From contig NZ_AJTS01000041.1 of the NCBI RefSeq assembly GCF_000275725.1, forward strand, positions 1 to 64,000: a DNA stretch of 64,000 nt, in the 5' to 3' direction. Made by a program: the position numbers and the translations under genes. Source of the DNA: Vreelandella stevensii S18214. Lineage in GTDB: Bacteria; Pseudomonadota; Gammaproteobacteria; Pseudomonadales; Halomonadaceae. Positions 8,566 through 17,879 of this stretch are shown piece after piece. The notes beneath the pieces were generated by a model that saw only the letters and a list, made by a program, of their open reading frames with translations, did not search any database and had not been told where the DNA came from. The first letter of the stretch is position 1; each line of letters begins with the position of its first letter.

Positions 8566-9844
8566 GCCAACGCAGCGGTTGAACGTGACACGCACGCTCT
8601 CAACGGGAGAGCGGGTCGCGGCTGGCGTTTTAGCGCAGAACCGCCAAGGGGTCTTCTTTCAATACGCAGAAGGCTACGTGGAACAGCATGGCAACCTGTC
8701 GCCCTTTACGCTCAACAGCGACCTGACTCTTCAACCTGCCCCCCAAATACCACACCAAGGTCTACATGGGGTATTTGGCGACTGTTTACCCGATGGCTGG
8801 GGACTGCTGTTGCAAGATCGTGTCTTTCGTCAGCAGGGCATCGCCCCGACACAACTGACGGCGATGGATCGGCTGGCATTCGTTGGCCATCGAGGGATGG
8901 GCGCTCTTGCCTTTGAGCCCATATCAGAGGCAGCACCGACACAGGGTGATCACGAAGACTTGCCGACACTTGGCTTAACGGCTCAGGCCGTTTTCGATGG
9001 TCAAACGGAAGACGTGCTGAGTGCTCTCGTCGCAGCGGGTAGTTCCGGCGGAGCCAGGCCCAAAGCGCAGCTTTTCATGCCACCGGACAAGCCAACAACG
9101 TGCCGAACCGACGCCAAGCCAGGGGATGACGCTTGGCTGGTCAAGTTCACTTCTCAACACCTGCCACTGGGTCACGACGAAGGGCTCTGCGAAGCGGCCT
9201 ACCTGGAACTAGCGAACACAGCGGGGCTTGAGCCGCCCGAATGGCAGCTGCTTCGCGTGCCTACGAGTCAAGGTGAGCGCGCCTGGCTTGCCATCAAACG
9301 GTTTGACTGGGTTCATCAGGCGCACCCTGCCGGGCGTCTCCACATGCATAGCGCCTGTGGACTGCTGGATGCCGATTTCCGAACCCCTAGCCTGGACTAC
9401 GCCGACCTGATCAAAGCCAGCCGCCAGCTATGCCGCTCTCCCGCCGTCGGCCAACTGCAATTTCGACGCGCGCTGTTTAATCTGTTTGCCTGCAACCAGG
9501 ACGATCACAGTAAAAACTGGGCATTTTTGCAAGACGATACAGGCCAATGGAGACCAGCGCCGTTCTATGACGTGACCTTTAGCCCCCACCCTTTTGCAGA
9601 GCACGCGACCGCCTACATGGGATTTGGCAAACAGCCTCCTCTCAAGGCGATGCAACGGCTGGCAACACAGGCAGGTTTCACGGATTGGAAACAGGCCCTG
9701 CCGTACGTTCAAGAGACAGTGGACGTTCTCAGCAGCTTCTCGGTAGTGGCCAAGCACCTCGGAGCGAGAGCCAGCACCGTTGATCTCATCACCAAGTGGT
9801 TGAATCAGGCGTGGTGGGAGAACAAGGGGCTATTAGGCACCTGA
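8555..9844 (+). CDS. hipA: HipA-family kinase toxin of second hip module
   Basis: This HipA-like protein is about 429 residues long. The ATG at 8555 is preceded by AGAGGTG and fits better than the upstream in-frame start at 8507. Visible elements are a glycine-rich loop G-S-S-G-G-A-R-P-K (about 162-170), W-L-V-K-F with the ATP lysine (about 197), the catalytic loop N-Q-D-D-H-S-K-N (about 314-321) and the metal motif Y-D-V-T-F-S (about 338-343). It lies on the opposite strand from, and is clearly different in sequence from, the first HipA, so the two modules are not a recent duplication. Confidence 0.86.
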   Translation: MAFKPTQRLNVTRTLSTGERVAAGVLAQNRQGVFFQYAEGYVEQHGNLSPFTLNSDLTLQPAPQIPHQGLHGVFGDCLPDGWGLLLQDRVFRQQGIAPTQLTAMDRLAFVGHRGMGALAFEPISEAAPTQGDHEDLPTLGLTAQAVFDGQTEDVLSALVAAGSSGGARPKAQLFMPPDKPTTCRTDAKPGDDAWLVKFTSQHLPLGHDEGLCEAAYLELANTAGLEPPEWQLLRVPTSQGERAWLAIKRFDWVHQAHPAGRLHMHSACGLLDADFRTPSLDYADLIKASRQLCRSPAVGQLQFRRALFNLFACNQDDHSKNWAFLQDDTGQWRPAPFYDVTFSPHPFAEHATAYMGFGKQPPLKAMQRLATQAGFTDWKQALPYVQETVDVLSSFSVVAKHLGARASTVDLITKWLNQAWWENKGLLGT

Positions 9845-9877
9845 GCACACCGCAGATCGTTGACATGATCGCTTGGC

Positions 9878-10072
9878 TCAATGCGACTCTAGATCCTGTC
9901 CGCTCTGCTCATCACCCTGCTGAGTTGGCGCATCATCCCCTATAAAGACAGGCCTATCGTTCTCCCAAACCACGGCATATTGACCAAGGCGGCGTTTGCG
10001 CTCGAGCGTTTCGGCAACCGCCGAGCGTAAGCTCTCTAGCATCTCGTGAGTATCAGGAGTCAACTGAGTCAT
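9878..10072 (-). CDS. Small hypothetical protein
   Basis: This 64-residue acidic, helical protein contains a V-V-W-E-N-D-R-P-V-F-I-G segment. I do not recognise a family. It is the last gene before the island, reads toward the second hipA, and lacks a strong ribosome-binding site, so it is a moderate call. Confidence 0.5.
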   Translation of the reverse strand: MTQLTPDTHEMLESLRSAVAETLERKRRLGQYAVVWENDRPVFIGDDAPTQQGDEQSGQDLESH

Positions 10073-10157
10073 AGCGGAGATTTCTTCAGATTATGCAGAC
10101 TGCATAAGGATGCGGCGCTGGATACCTGCTAGCAATATTAAGTCATGCCCAAAAGCG

Positions 10158-10185
10158 AAAAACCCCGATGCACTCACCGAGGTTT
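10158..10185 (-). terminator. Rho-independent terminator, probably the original yicC terminator
   Basis: On the minus strand AAACCTCG pairs with CGGGGTTT (one G-U pair) and is followed by TTTTTCGCTTTT. Removing the island would place this hairpin about 75 bp downstream of the yicC stop codon, on the same strand as yicC. Confidence 0.6.
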
Positions 10186-10261
10186 AGACGCCGACCGGGC
10201 ACTCCCTGTCCATTTAACTTCAGCTTGTAGAGTTTGGCATGCCAAGTCAATGCCAATACCT

Positions 10262-10283
10262 CATCACTCAATATTCTGTATCT
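10262..10283. repeat. attL, 22-bp direct repeat
   Basis: This begins CATCACTCAATATTCTG and is identical over 22 bp to 56871-56892. The match ends on both sides at single mismatches. It marks the left border of the island. Confidence 0.82.
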
Positions 10284-10785
10284 TAATATTGATCTATAAA
10301 AAAATATCTTAAAAATCAATTAACTATTACAAAAAAACATAAAAAAAATTATTTCACTACCCAATATACTACCCATTTGGTCTAGAGAAGCTCCCTCCAA
10401 GGCCATAGCTGTAGGGCCCTATGTGATTGCCTGCCCGCTTGGCAAATAACCCGAGGCCCTCGGCCTGCCATTTCCTCATCCCCGTGATCGGCGATTGATG
10501 ATGTAGCACTTTCCACAAGGCAGGGTGACTGATCAGCTAGCAGTATCGCTTGTCGCGTATGCTCCAGATTTTCTGCCTAAAGTTAGCGACGAGTCGTCAG
10601 CACGTCGCTAGTACGGCTGTTGAGGTACTCCATCATGCAATTCATTTGCAGCCTAACAGACTTGATCAGTCGGTGATCAATGCAATGGGCTAGACTCTCC
10701 TGATCGCAGGGGCTCTCATCTTAACGAATCTAAAGATAGACTCTAAAGAAATATCATGGCATGGAGCTGAGAGCTTCCCTGATGG
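10284..10785. other. Gene-free left end of the island
   Basis: The first 90 bp are AT-rich with A runs, followed by the arm-type sites. The remaining 400 bp contain no convincing ORF, RNA gene or terminator that I can see. Confidence 0.5.
10355..10380. repeat. Integrase arm-type repeats, left end
   Basis: Two ACTACCCA sites (10356-10363 and 10368-10375) lie 12 bp apart and are followed by TTTGG. The right end of the island has the same pair with the same spacing, followed by CTTGG. This fits arm-type binding sites of a tyrosine integrase. Confidence 0.6.
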
Positions 10786-12090
10786 CTAAGGTGTTCTTAA
10801 TTTTTTGAATCCAGTCCTTGCTATTAGCAGCTCGCCCCACTGAGTGGTGTAACGCGGCGTTCGTCGCTCGCTTCGCAGTGACCATGCGTTGTTAGAGCGC
10901 GCCAAGCCAATTTGCACAGCACCTCTGCCTAGCTCACGGTTGAGCATGTCCATAGTGTTCATCAGTCGTTCGCTACGTTTGTCTTCTTCATCAGTCTGAA
11001 GGGTTTCAGTGAGAGTGAGCTGTCGGTTAGCTTTAGGCGATAGATCAAGCAGCATGAGACCCACTTTGTGAAAGGCGTACCCTTTTCGCCAGAGACGACG
11101 CAAACCCTGTACCGCAGCGGCGATGATCTCACGACTATCATCAGTGGGCCGATCCAGAGAAATGACCATTCGTTGACGATATTGGGGTAAATCCGTACGA
11201 AACGAGTTGGTGCGGATAAACACCATGACGGCGCTAGTGACGCTTTGCTGCTTACGAAGTTTTTCGCCCGCCCTGGCAGCATGATGCCGTAGCGCCTCCC
11301 TTAACTGATGGGGATCGTTGGTAAGCCGCCCAAACGAACGAGACACCATGATCTGTTGTTTAGGCTGGCCCATGTCATCTAGCTGAATGGAGGGTTGCCC
11401 CCGCAACTCCCAGACAATGCGCTCCTGCACCACACTAAATTGCCGACGGATATGTTTCGGGTCTGCCTCTCGCAGGTCCCAGGCAGTCTCAATGCCCATG
11501 ACGCGTAATCGCTCGCTGGTGCGGCGTGCAATGCCCCATAGTTCGGTGACAGGCAACTGCTTCAACAACGCTTTAGTAGGCGCGCCTTCTGCAAGCAACG
11601 TGCATACACCTTGGTCTCTATATGCAGGGTGTTTTTTAGCGGCATGATTGGCGACCTTGGCCAACACCCGAGTCGGCGCAAAACCCACTGACACAGGTAT
11701 ACCTGTCCACTGCTTCACCGTATCCCGCAGAGCTTGGCCTCGTTGCTCCAGGGTGTCTACCTCAAATCCCTGAAACCCGACAAAACTCTCATCAATGGAA
11801 TACACCTCTACATGGGGTGAGAACTCGCCCAGCACCTCGGTTACCCGCTGAGACATGTCTCCATACAACGCATAGTTGCTGGATAGCAGCACAGCTTGGC
11901 GGCGCACACTTGGTGGTAGCAGGTGCATGGCAGCCCCCATTTCAACGCCCAGTGCTTTTAACTCGTTAGAGCGGGCGACGACGCAACCATCGTTATTGGA
12001 TAGTACCCCTACAGGACGACCTTCCAGTGACGGGTTGAAGACACGTTCGCAGGAGACATAGAAATTGTTACAGTCGATCAAGGCCATCAT
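10786..12090 (-). CDS. umuC: UmuC, Y-family DNA polymerase V catalytic subunit
   Basis: This 434-residue protein has the Y-family opening [16 protein letters not shown], with the first catalytic aspartate, the [11 protein letters not shown] palm/fingers motif, and Y-S-I-D-E-S-F-V-G with the second catalytic acidic pair. Length and architecture match chromosomal and plasmid UmuC/RulB/MucB proteins. It performs translesion synthesis with UmuD'. The gene overlaps the umuD stop by 4 bp and is transcribed leftward toward attL from the SOS promoter upstream of umuD. Confidence 0.95.
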   Translation of the reverse strand: MMALIDCNNFYVSCERVFNPSLEGRPVGVLSNNDGCVVARSNELKALGVEMGAAMHLLPPSVRRQAVLLSSNYALYGDMSQRVTEVLGEFSPHVEVYSIDESFVGFQGFEVDTLEQRGQALRDTVKQWTGIPVSVGFAPTRVLAKVANHAAKKHPAYRDQGVCTLLAEGAPTKALLKQLPVTELWGIARRTSERLRVMGIETAWDLREADPKHIRRQFSVVQERIVWELRGQPSIQLDDMGQPKQQIMVSRSFGRLTNDPHQLREALRHHAARAGEKLRKQQSVTSAVMVFIRTNSFRTDLPQYRQRMVISLDRPTDDSREIIAAAVQGLRRLWRKGYAFHKVGLMLLDLSPKANRQLTLTETLQTDEEDKRSERLMNTMDMLNRELGRGAVQIGLARSNNAWSLRSERRTPRYTTQWGELLIARTGFKKLRTP

Positions 12091-12536
12091 TGCAGCGTTG
12101 CCCCTGGAAAGCTGTGAAGCACATGAGTTACGACGCCCCAGACGTGCGACTCACGACCATCTAAAGGAATGGGAGGGTAAGCAGGATTACTTGCCCGGAG
12201 ATAAGTCCGCTGCCCTACTCGCTCAAGGCGCTTTACTGTGAGCTCACCATCAACACAAATGACGATAATGCGACCTGGTAAGGCTTCGAGACTGCGATCC
12301 ACCACCAGCAAATCCCCATGATGAATTCCATCACCAATCATGGAGTCTCCTTCAGAACGTACGAAATACGTTGCAGCAGGCCGTTTCACCACATAGCGGT
12401 GAAGATCAAGATCGGTGTCCAAGTGGTCATCTGCGGGTGATGGAAAGCCTGCGCGCACGGCACAGGTATAGAGCGGTATGGACTGCGACGCCGTTAAAGC
12501 GTCTGATTGTCCCAGTAATGTCACTGGTAAAGTCAT
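12087..12536 (-). CDS. umuD: UmuD, SOS mutagenesis autoprotease
   Basis: This is an S24 LexA/UmuD-like protease with the serine in G-D-S-M, the catalytic lysine in E-L-T-V-K-R-L and a likely Ala-Gly self-cleavage site in V-R-A-G-F-P-S. I chose the ATG at 12536, giving 149 residues, because GGAGGTG lies just upstream; an ATG at 12548 would place the ribosome-binding site inside the gene. RecA-stimulated cleavage should give UmuD', which joins UmuC. A perfect LexA-type box lies upstream. Confidence 0.93.
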   Translation of the reverse strand: MTLPVTLLGQSDALTASQSIPLYTCAVRAGFPSPADDHLDTDLDLHRYVVKRPAATYFVRSEGDSMIGDGIHHGDLLVVDRSLEALPGRIIVICVDGELTVKRLERVGQRTYLRASNPAYPPIPLDGRESHVWGVVTHVLHSFPGATLQ

Positions 12537-12554
12537 GAGCACCTCCATCGATAG

Positions 12555-12570
12555 CTGTATATAAAAACAG
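12555..12570 (-). promoter_or_regulatory. LexA (SOS) box upstream of umuDC
   Basis: The sequence CTGTATATAAAAACAG matches the gammaproteobacterial LexA consensus CTGT-N8-ACAG exactly and lies about 18 bp upstream of the chosen umuD start. It predicts SOS induction of the umuDC operon. Confidence 0.85.
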
Positions 12571-12691
12571 CATCTAAAAAGCGCTTACTTAACGCAATAC
12601 CTCATCGGCGTATCCCAACCGATTTCAGACCTATATCACTCCTATGCATCCATCCCCATGGAACCTTTTTCCCTTGCATAGGAGCTTCAAT

Positions 12692-13030
12692 ATGCCCCCA
12701 CCCTGTAAGCGTTGTGCATCAACGCGCATGCTGAATCTGGATACAGCCCAGCGCATAAGCGTGGTAGGCAGCACCTTGATTGGCGGTGCTATTGGCGCAT
12801 GGCGCGCGACGGCCATCTCCGGCCCACTGCCATTGGCGGTGACTCGCTTTCCATTGGCAAAACTGCCTGCCGCCATGATGGGTGCCGTGGCCGGAGGTCA
12901 AACCGGCTCACGCATGGCCACCTCGCTGTTTGAGCAGTGGCTGCCAGTTGGCAGCGGGACACCGTGGTTATGCTTGTCTTGCGGCTGCACCTACCGCGAC
13001 GCCTACCCGCCTTTAGCACCTAACGCTTAA
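12692..13030 (+). CDS. Small hypothetical protein with zinc-ribbon-like cysteines
   Basis: This protein has 112 residues from the ATG at 12692, which follows an AGGAG site. It has C-K-R-C at the N-terminus and a C-L-S-C-G-C group near the C-terminus, which could form a zinc ribbon, around a Gly/Ala-rich hydrophobic middle that could associate with a membrane. I do not recognise a characterised family. It is the first gene of the rightward recombination cassette. Confidence 0.6.
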   Translation: MPPPCKRCASTRMLNLDTAQRISVVGSTLIGGAIGAWRATAISGPLPLAVTRFPLAKLPAAMMGAVAGGQTGSRMATSLFEQWLPVGSGTPWLCLSCGCTYRDAYPPLAPNA

Positions 13031-13082
13031 CCTATCGTTGTTCGCCCTGTGTGGGGCGAATGATCCGCCTATTCACTTTCGC

Positions 13083-13110
13083 GCGCTGGCCTTTGGTCGG
13101 CGCTTTTTTT
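13083..13110 (+). terminator. Rho-independent terminator between the small protein gene and DUF932 gene
   Basis: GCGCTGGCC pairs with GGTCGGCGC (with G-U pairs) around a TTT loop and is followed by seven T residues. A second GC-rich hairpin lies upstream at 13041-13060. Confidence 0.6.
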
Positions 13111-13128
13111 ATGTCTGGAGAATGACTC

Positions 13129-14097
13129 ATGGCACATCTCGTTGAACAAATGGCTTACGTAGGCGATACCCCTTGGCATGGCCTGGGGCAGCAACTTTCT
13201 CGACATCAACCGCTGGAGGTCTGGCAGCAACAGGCCGGTATGAACTGGCATATTGAAGAAGCGCCGGTGCGCTTTATTGCCGAAGGGGCTAGCCACCTGG
13301 GCAGCATTCACTCGTTCCCTGAGCAAAAAGTGCTCTACCGCTCAGATACCAAAGCACCGCTGTCGGTGGTGTCACAACGCTATAAAGTGGTGCAGCCCGA
13401 GGAGATTTTGGAGTTTTACCGTGACCTGACCGAGTACGCCGGATATGAGCTAGAAACCGCTGGCGTGCTGAAAGGCGGACGTAAGTTCTGGGCGCTAGCC
13501 CGTAGTGGCTTAAGCACGTCGCTCAAAGGCCAGGATGAGGTCAATGACTACCTGCTGTTGGCCACTTCCTGCGATGGCACGCTTGCCACCATGGCCACGC
13601 CTACCACGGTGCGGGTGGTGTGCAATAACACGCTGCAAATTGCCGTCGATGGCACGTCGCAAGCGGTGAAAGTGCCCCATCGTTCAGAGTTTGATCCGCG
13701 TGCCGTGAAGCGTCAGTTAGGTATTTCGGTGTCGCAATGGAATGACTTCATGTATCGGATGAAAACCCTAGCGGAGCGTAAAATCACTCGGCAGGAAGCG
13801 CAGCAGTATCTTCAGTCGGTGATTTGTGGGGCAGAGAAGCCGCTGGACGATCCCTCTAAACTGCCCAACTACCGGGCGCTGAATAAGGTGCAGAAGCTCT
13901 ACCAAGGCGAAGGTCGTGGCGCTCACTTAGTGACCGCCAAAGACACGGCCTGGGGCTTGCTCAATGCGGTTACGGAATACGTCGATCACGACAAGCGCGC
14001 ACGCAGTAACGATACCCGTATGGATTCAGCCTGGTTTGGTCAGGGGGCACAGCTCAAGCAAGAGGCCTTGGATGCCGCCCTACAGTTGGTGTCGTAG
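13129..14097 (+). CDS. DUF932 family phage/plasmid-like protein
   Basis: This 322-residue protein matches the DUF932 (phage/plasmid-like, TIGR03299-type) family in length and motifs: Y-V-G-D-T-P-W-H-G-L-G near the start, then P-L-S-V-V-S-Q-R-Y-K-V-V-Q-P-E-E and V-R-V-V-C-N-N-T-L. The biochemical function is unknown. The family is common on plasmids, integrative elements and phages, usually close to recombination genes, as here. The ribosome-binding site is CTGGAGAA, 7 bp before the ATG. Confidence 0.87.
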   Translation: MAHLVEQMAYVGDTPWHGLGQQLSRHQPLEVWQQQAGMNWHIEEAPVRFIAEGASHLGSIHSFPEQKVLYRSDTKAPLSVVSQRYKVVQPEEILEFYRDLTEYAGYELETAGVLKGGRKFWALARSGLSTSLKGQDEVNDYLLLATSCDGTLATMATPTTVRVVCNNTLQIAVDGTSQAVKVPHRSEFDPRAVKRQLGISVSQWNDFMYRMKTLAERKITRQEAQQYLQSVICGAEKPLDDPSKLPNYRALNKVQKLYQGEGRGAHLVTAKDTAWGLLNAVTEYVDHDKRARSNDTRMDSAWFGQGAQLKQEALDAALQLVS

Positions 14098-14160
14098 ACA
14101 TCCATACCCCCATTCCCACAAGCGATTCACCGAATGATCATCCTAACCCTCACGGCATAG

Positions 14161-14191
14161 ACGCCCAGCCCCTAAAAAGGCTGGGCGTTTT
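14161..14191 (+). terminator. Rho-independent terminator after the DUF932 gene
   Basis: ACGCCCAGCC pairs with GGCTGGGCGT around an A-rich loop, with a short T tract following. Confidence 0.75.
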
Positions 14192-14221
14192 GCTGTTGGG
14201 CTTATACCGCGAGGTACCCGC

Positions 14222-14437
14222 ATGAGCTTTGTTTCTGACGCCATTGAGATGGCGCTCACTCGACTAACCAAACAACTGCTAGAACACGACGCCCACAAAG
14301 CAACGTCGCTGGTGTGTGCCCAGGGCGAGTTCTATCGCGCGGAGATACGCCTGGAGCGTATCGATCCCGCTGACATTGCGCGTCACTTACCTGACGTTCC
14401 TGCGCTCGTTAATGACGCACCCCATGAACAGGGCTGA
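14222..14437 (+). CDS. Small hypothetical protein
   Basis: This 71-residue protein has an amphipathic N-terminal helix and an acidic, proline-containing C-terminus. I do not recognise it. Its position between the DUF932 and ERF genes on the same strand, and a GAGG site upstream, support a real gene of the recombination cassette. Confidence 0.6.
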   Translation: MSFVSDAIEMALTRLTKQLLEHDAHKATSLVCAQGEFYRAEIRLERIDPADIARHLPDVPALVNDAPHEQG

Positions 14438-14477
14438 CCAGCCCGCATTTCCCTCTTCACGTAAAAGGAGGTGCCCT

Positions 14478-15269
14478 ATGGCACAGCGTACTCATGTAGT
14501 AAATGCGTCTCCCCAAAAAGGCCCAGTACCTTCCATTCAAGCAGACGCCAACGCTCAGCACTCCCCAAGTTCGGCGGCGCTAGAAGCGCATCCGACGGCT
14601 GATAGCACCGCCATTATCCAGGTCATTGAGCGTGCCGCGCTTAACCCGGACGTCGATATCGACAAGATGGAGCGCCTGCTGCAAATGCAGGAGCGCGTGA
14701 TGGACCGCCAGGCCATGATGGCCTACAGCGCGGCCATGGCAGCGATGCAGACCGAGTTGCCCAGCATTGAAGAGCGTGGGCAAACCAACAACGGTTGCTA
14801 CGCCACGCTGGAGGATATTGTCGATACCGTTCGTCCCATCCTGCAAAAACACGGCTTCGCGGTGAGCTTCCGTATTCAAACCCAGGAACGCGGTATCCAA
14901 GTAACGGGCGTGCTGATGCACAAGGACGGCCACCGGGAAGAGACCAGCATGCTCCTACCTGCGGACATGAGCGGTAACAAAAATGCCGTCCAGGCATTTG
15001 GATCGTCTACCAGCTACGGCAAGCGCTATGTGCTGTGCGCCTTGCTCAACATCACCACACGCGGGCAAGACGATAATGGCCAGACCAGCACACGAGCAGC
15101 TGTAAAGAGGGTTACGGCCTTTCAAGCGGGGCAGATTCAGCGTTTGATCAGCCAATGCCCGGCCACTACCCAAGAGTGGTTCAGCGGCAAATACGGCGCT
15201 GCGGTTCAGGTGCCTCAGGCAGATTTCGACAAGCTCCGTGCATCCCTCACCAAGCGAGCCGTGAAATAG
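14478..15269 (+). CDS. ERF family single-strand annealing protein
   Basis: This 263-residue protein belongs to the ERF superfamily of phage recombinases. It has a variable N-terminus, then Y-S-A-A-M-A-A-M-Q-T-E-L-P and the characteristic G-S-S-T-S-Y-G-K-R-Y-V-L-C-A-L-L-N-I motif near residues 175-195. Such proteins anneal complementary single strands. Here it pairs with the downstream YqaJ exonuclease as a lambda Red-like system. The ATG at 14478 follows a strong AAGGAGGTG site. Confidence 0.9.
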   Translation: MAQRTHVVNASPQKGPVPSIQADANAQHSPSSAALEAHPTADSTAIIQVIERAALNPDVDIDKMERLLQMQERVMDRQAMMAYSAAMAAMQTELPSIEERGQTNNGCYATLEDIVDTVRPILQKHGFAVSFRIQTQERGIQVTGVLMHKDGHREETSMLLPADMSGNKNAVQAFGSSTSYGKRYVLCALLNITTRGQDDNGQTSTRAAVKRVTAFQAGQIQRLISQCPATTQEWFSGKYGAAVQVPQADFDKLRASLTKRAVK

Positions 15270-15307
15270 CGGCGCAGCCTGCTCACTCACCGCCTACAGG
15301 AGGCGTT

Positions 15308-15919
15308 ATGAAGATACTCACCATGCCACAAGGCTCTCCTGAGTGGCTGGCGGCGCGTCTTGGGCGCGTCACCATGTCAGAACTCAAGGCATTGCTGGTA
15401 AACGGCAAAGGCCCCGGTGGGTTGGGTACCGGAGCCATTACCTACATGCACCAGTTGATCGGCGAGCGTGTGACCGGCGAGTTGGCCGAGCCGTTTCAAG
15501 GCAACGCCCATACCAAGCGGGGCCAGGAGCTAGAGAGCGTCGCTCGCTCGCTGTATCGCGATATGACCAGCGCACCGAAGCCTAAAGAAGTAGGCCTAAT
15601 CCTCAACCACAACGTGGGCTACTCACCGGATAGTTTGATCGGCAGAAACGGCTTGCTGGAGATCAAAACCAAGCTGCCTAAGTTCCAAATTGAGGTACTG
15701 CTCAGCGGGGAAATCCCCGACGAGCACGTGCCCCAATGCCAGGGAGGGCTCTGGGTCAGTGAACGGGAATGGATCGATTTTGTGAGCTACTGGCCGGGTA
15801 TGCCGCTGTTTGTGAAGCGTGCTTACCGAGACGAGGCTCTGATCCGCACGATTGCCGAGCGAGTCGAGGCCTTTCATGAAGAGATGGAGCGACGCATCAG
15901 CCAAGTGATGGCGGCGTGA
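15308..15919 (+). CDS. YqaJ-type viral recombinase exonuclease
   Basis: This 203-residue lambda-exonuclease-like protein of the PD-(D/E)xK superfamily has R-G-Q-E-L-E, S-P-D-S-L-I-G and L-L-E-I-K-T-K, which give the catalytic glutamate, aspartate and E-x-K residues. It probably resects double-stranded ends to feed the ERF annealing protein upstream. The ATG follows AGGAGG. A terminator hairpin separates it from radC. Confidence 0.9.
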   Translation: MKILTMPQGSPEWLAARLGRVTMSELKALLVNGKGPGGLGTGAITYMHQLIGERVTGELAEPFQGNAHTKRGQELESVARSLYRDMTSAPKPKEVGLILNHNVGYSPDSLIGRNGLLEIKTKLPKFQIEVLLSGEIPDEHVPQCQGGLWVSEREWIDFVSYWPGMPLFVKRAYRDEALIRTIAERVEAFHEEMERRISQVMAA

Positions 15920-15961
15920 CTTACACGCTAAACCACAACACTTATTCACTACTAACTACGT

Positions 15962-15996
15962 AGATGCCGGGGCCACCACTCCGGCATCTTTATTTT
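15962..15996 (+). terminator. Rho-independent terminator between the exonuclease gene and radC
   Basis: AGATGCCGG pairs with CCGGCATCT around a 10-nt loop and is followed by TTATTTTTT. It ends 13 bp before the radC ATG, so it overlaps the radC leader. Confidence 0.75.
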
Positions 15997-16008
15997 TTGG
16001 AGGTCATC

Positions 16009-16506
16009 ATGCCCCATAGCAAACTCAAAGCCGGTGAAGTGGCAGGCACCTACTTAGTCACGTCACCGGTCACGGAAACAGACATCATTACGATGGCTAA
16101 GCGTTTCGCACGCCGCAAGTTCGCCAAAGGTCGCAAGATATCCCAACCTTCTCAAGCGTTTGAGCACCTGCAGCTGTTGCTTCAAGACTACGAACATGAA
16201 GTATTCAGCGTACTATTTCTGGATAGCCAACACCGTGTCATCCGCTTTGAAGAGCTGTTTCGCGGCACCATTGATTCAGCCAGCGTGTACCCACGAGAGG
16301 TACTAAAGGCGGCACTCGCTTACAACGCCGCCGCTGTGATCCTAGTTCATAACCACCCTAGTGGTGATCCTGAGCCTAGTGATGCGGATCGGCGTATCAC
16401 TGAACGCCTAAAAGAAGCGCTTGGCTTGATGGATATTCGGGTGATTGACCATGTGGTGGTGGGGAGTGATGGATGCACGTCATTCGCAGAAAAAGGGTAT
16501 CTGTAG
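16009..16506 (+). CDS. radC: RadC-like JAB-domain protein
   Basis: This 165-residue protein carries the RadC JAMM/JAB metalloprotease-like motif H-N-H-P-S-G-D-P-E-P-S-D-A-D near residues 118-131, preceded by the F-R-G-T-I-D-S-A-S-V-Y-P-R-E-V family segment. It lacks the N-terminal helix-hairpin-helix of chromosomal RadC, as is usual for mobile-element copies. A DNA-repair role has been questioned, so the function stays open. The ATG at 16009 follows TTGGAGG. Confidence 0.9.
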   Translation: MPHSKLKAGEVAGTYLVTSPVTETDIITMAKRFARRKFAKGRKISQPSQAFEHLQLLLQDYEHEVFSVLFLDSQHRVIRFEELFRGTIDSASVYPREVLKAALAYNAAAVILVHNHPSGDPEPSDADRRITERLKEALGLMDIRVIDHVVVGSDGCTSFAEKGYL

Positions 16507-16524
16507 AAGTTCATACTCGAAGGC

Positions 16525-16553
16525 ACAGGTACTGCCCCAGGGGCAGTACCTGT
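16525..16553. repeat. Perfect 29-bp palindrome downstream of radC
   Basis: Two 14-bp arms (ACAGGTACTGCCCC and its exact complement) flank a single A. No T tract follows directly, although a run of seven T lies 14 bp further on. It could be a terminator, a protein-binding site or a processing or nicking hairpin. Confidence 0.6.
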
Positions 16554-16965
16554 CTCCAGTGCTCAATTTATTTTTTTGCCTAAGTGCCATTTGTCAGGTG
16601 ATTTTGCGAAAAAAATGAAGCAAGTTAGATGTTTTGCCAAGTGAGTGGGTCATGACGCAAAGCGATTGAGCTATAAGGCGTTTGCATCAGTGTTGCTCCG
16701 ATGGACCAGCTCGATAGGTAGAATCAAGCGTAGAGAATAGCTTTCATGAAATGAATACCCAGTCCTTGGAAACCTTCTGTCACTCCGTCATGATAACGCC
16801 GGGGTTTGCGTGGCGTTGGTCAGTCAATGACGCGGGCAGCGGGCAGTGTTTTCCGCTCTAGCAAGCCGGTACAGCGTTAATTATCCTGCGATTTGACCGA
16901 TGTTACCCCACCGCTTGTCGACTAAGTAGCACCCGCCAGCAGTTGAATAGGAAAAACGGCACTCC
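16554..16965. other. Gene-free region before the MmeI-like gene
   Basis: About 410 bp without a convincing ORF or RNA gene. It presumably holds the promoter of the truncated restriction-methylation gene, but no clear regulatory motif is visible. Confidence 0.4.
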
Positions 16966-17879
16966 ATGAACGCAGTTGAAATCGAATCCGCCATTTCTGA
17001 CTTGGCACAACAGCCCTTTGATCCGGCTGAGTTCCCTTATGCCTTTCTGGAAGCTTTTGGCAACAAGGCAACCACTATCAAACGGTTGCGTTCGGGTACG
17101 TCGAATAAGTCGGACTTTTCTGGCTCCTGGGGCGGGGTATTGCAGACCAACAATATCCATATCGCGGTGGCGGAGGCTGGTGCCGTTACCGAAACCCTAG
17201 CTGCGTTGAAGGTTAGCCCCGCGACTACGCGTGCCAAGGCGAAGTTCGTGCTTGCCACCGATGGTGAGATGCTAGAGGCCGAGGAGCTGGAAAGCGGCGA
17301 GACGGTTGCCTGCAAATATGAAGAATTCCCTGACCACTTCGGTTTCTTTTTGCCCCTGGCGGGCATCACTACTGTTAAACAGGTGCGTGAAAGCTCGTTT
17401 GATATTCGTGCCACCAGCCGCCTGAACCGGCTGTATGTGGAGCTACTGAAAGATAACCCAAGTTGGGGCACGGAAGAGCAGCGCCATGAAATGAACCATT
17501 TCATGGCTAGGCTGATCTTCTGCTTCTTTGCCGAAGATACGGACATCTTTGCCGGTAGCGGGTTATTTACCGACACCGTCTCAGAAATGAGCGCCAGAGA
17601 TTCTGCCAACACCCATGAAGTGATTAGCGAAATCTTCCGCGCCATGAACACGCGGAAAGAAGAGCATGCTGCTGCGAACATCCCCCGCTGGGCGGGGAAG
17701 TTTCCCTATGTAAACGGTGGTCTGTTTTCCGGCAGTGTCGACGTACCGCGCTTCAGCAAAATTGCACGCTCTTATCTACTCCACATCGGCAGCCTGGACT
17801 GGACACAGATCAATCCTGATATTTTCGGCTCGATGATTCAGGCCGTAGCCGACGACGAAGAGCGCGGTGCACTGGGCAT

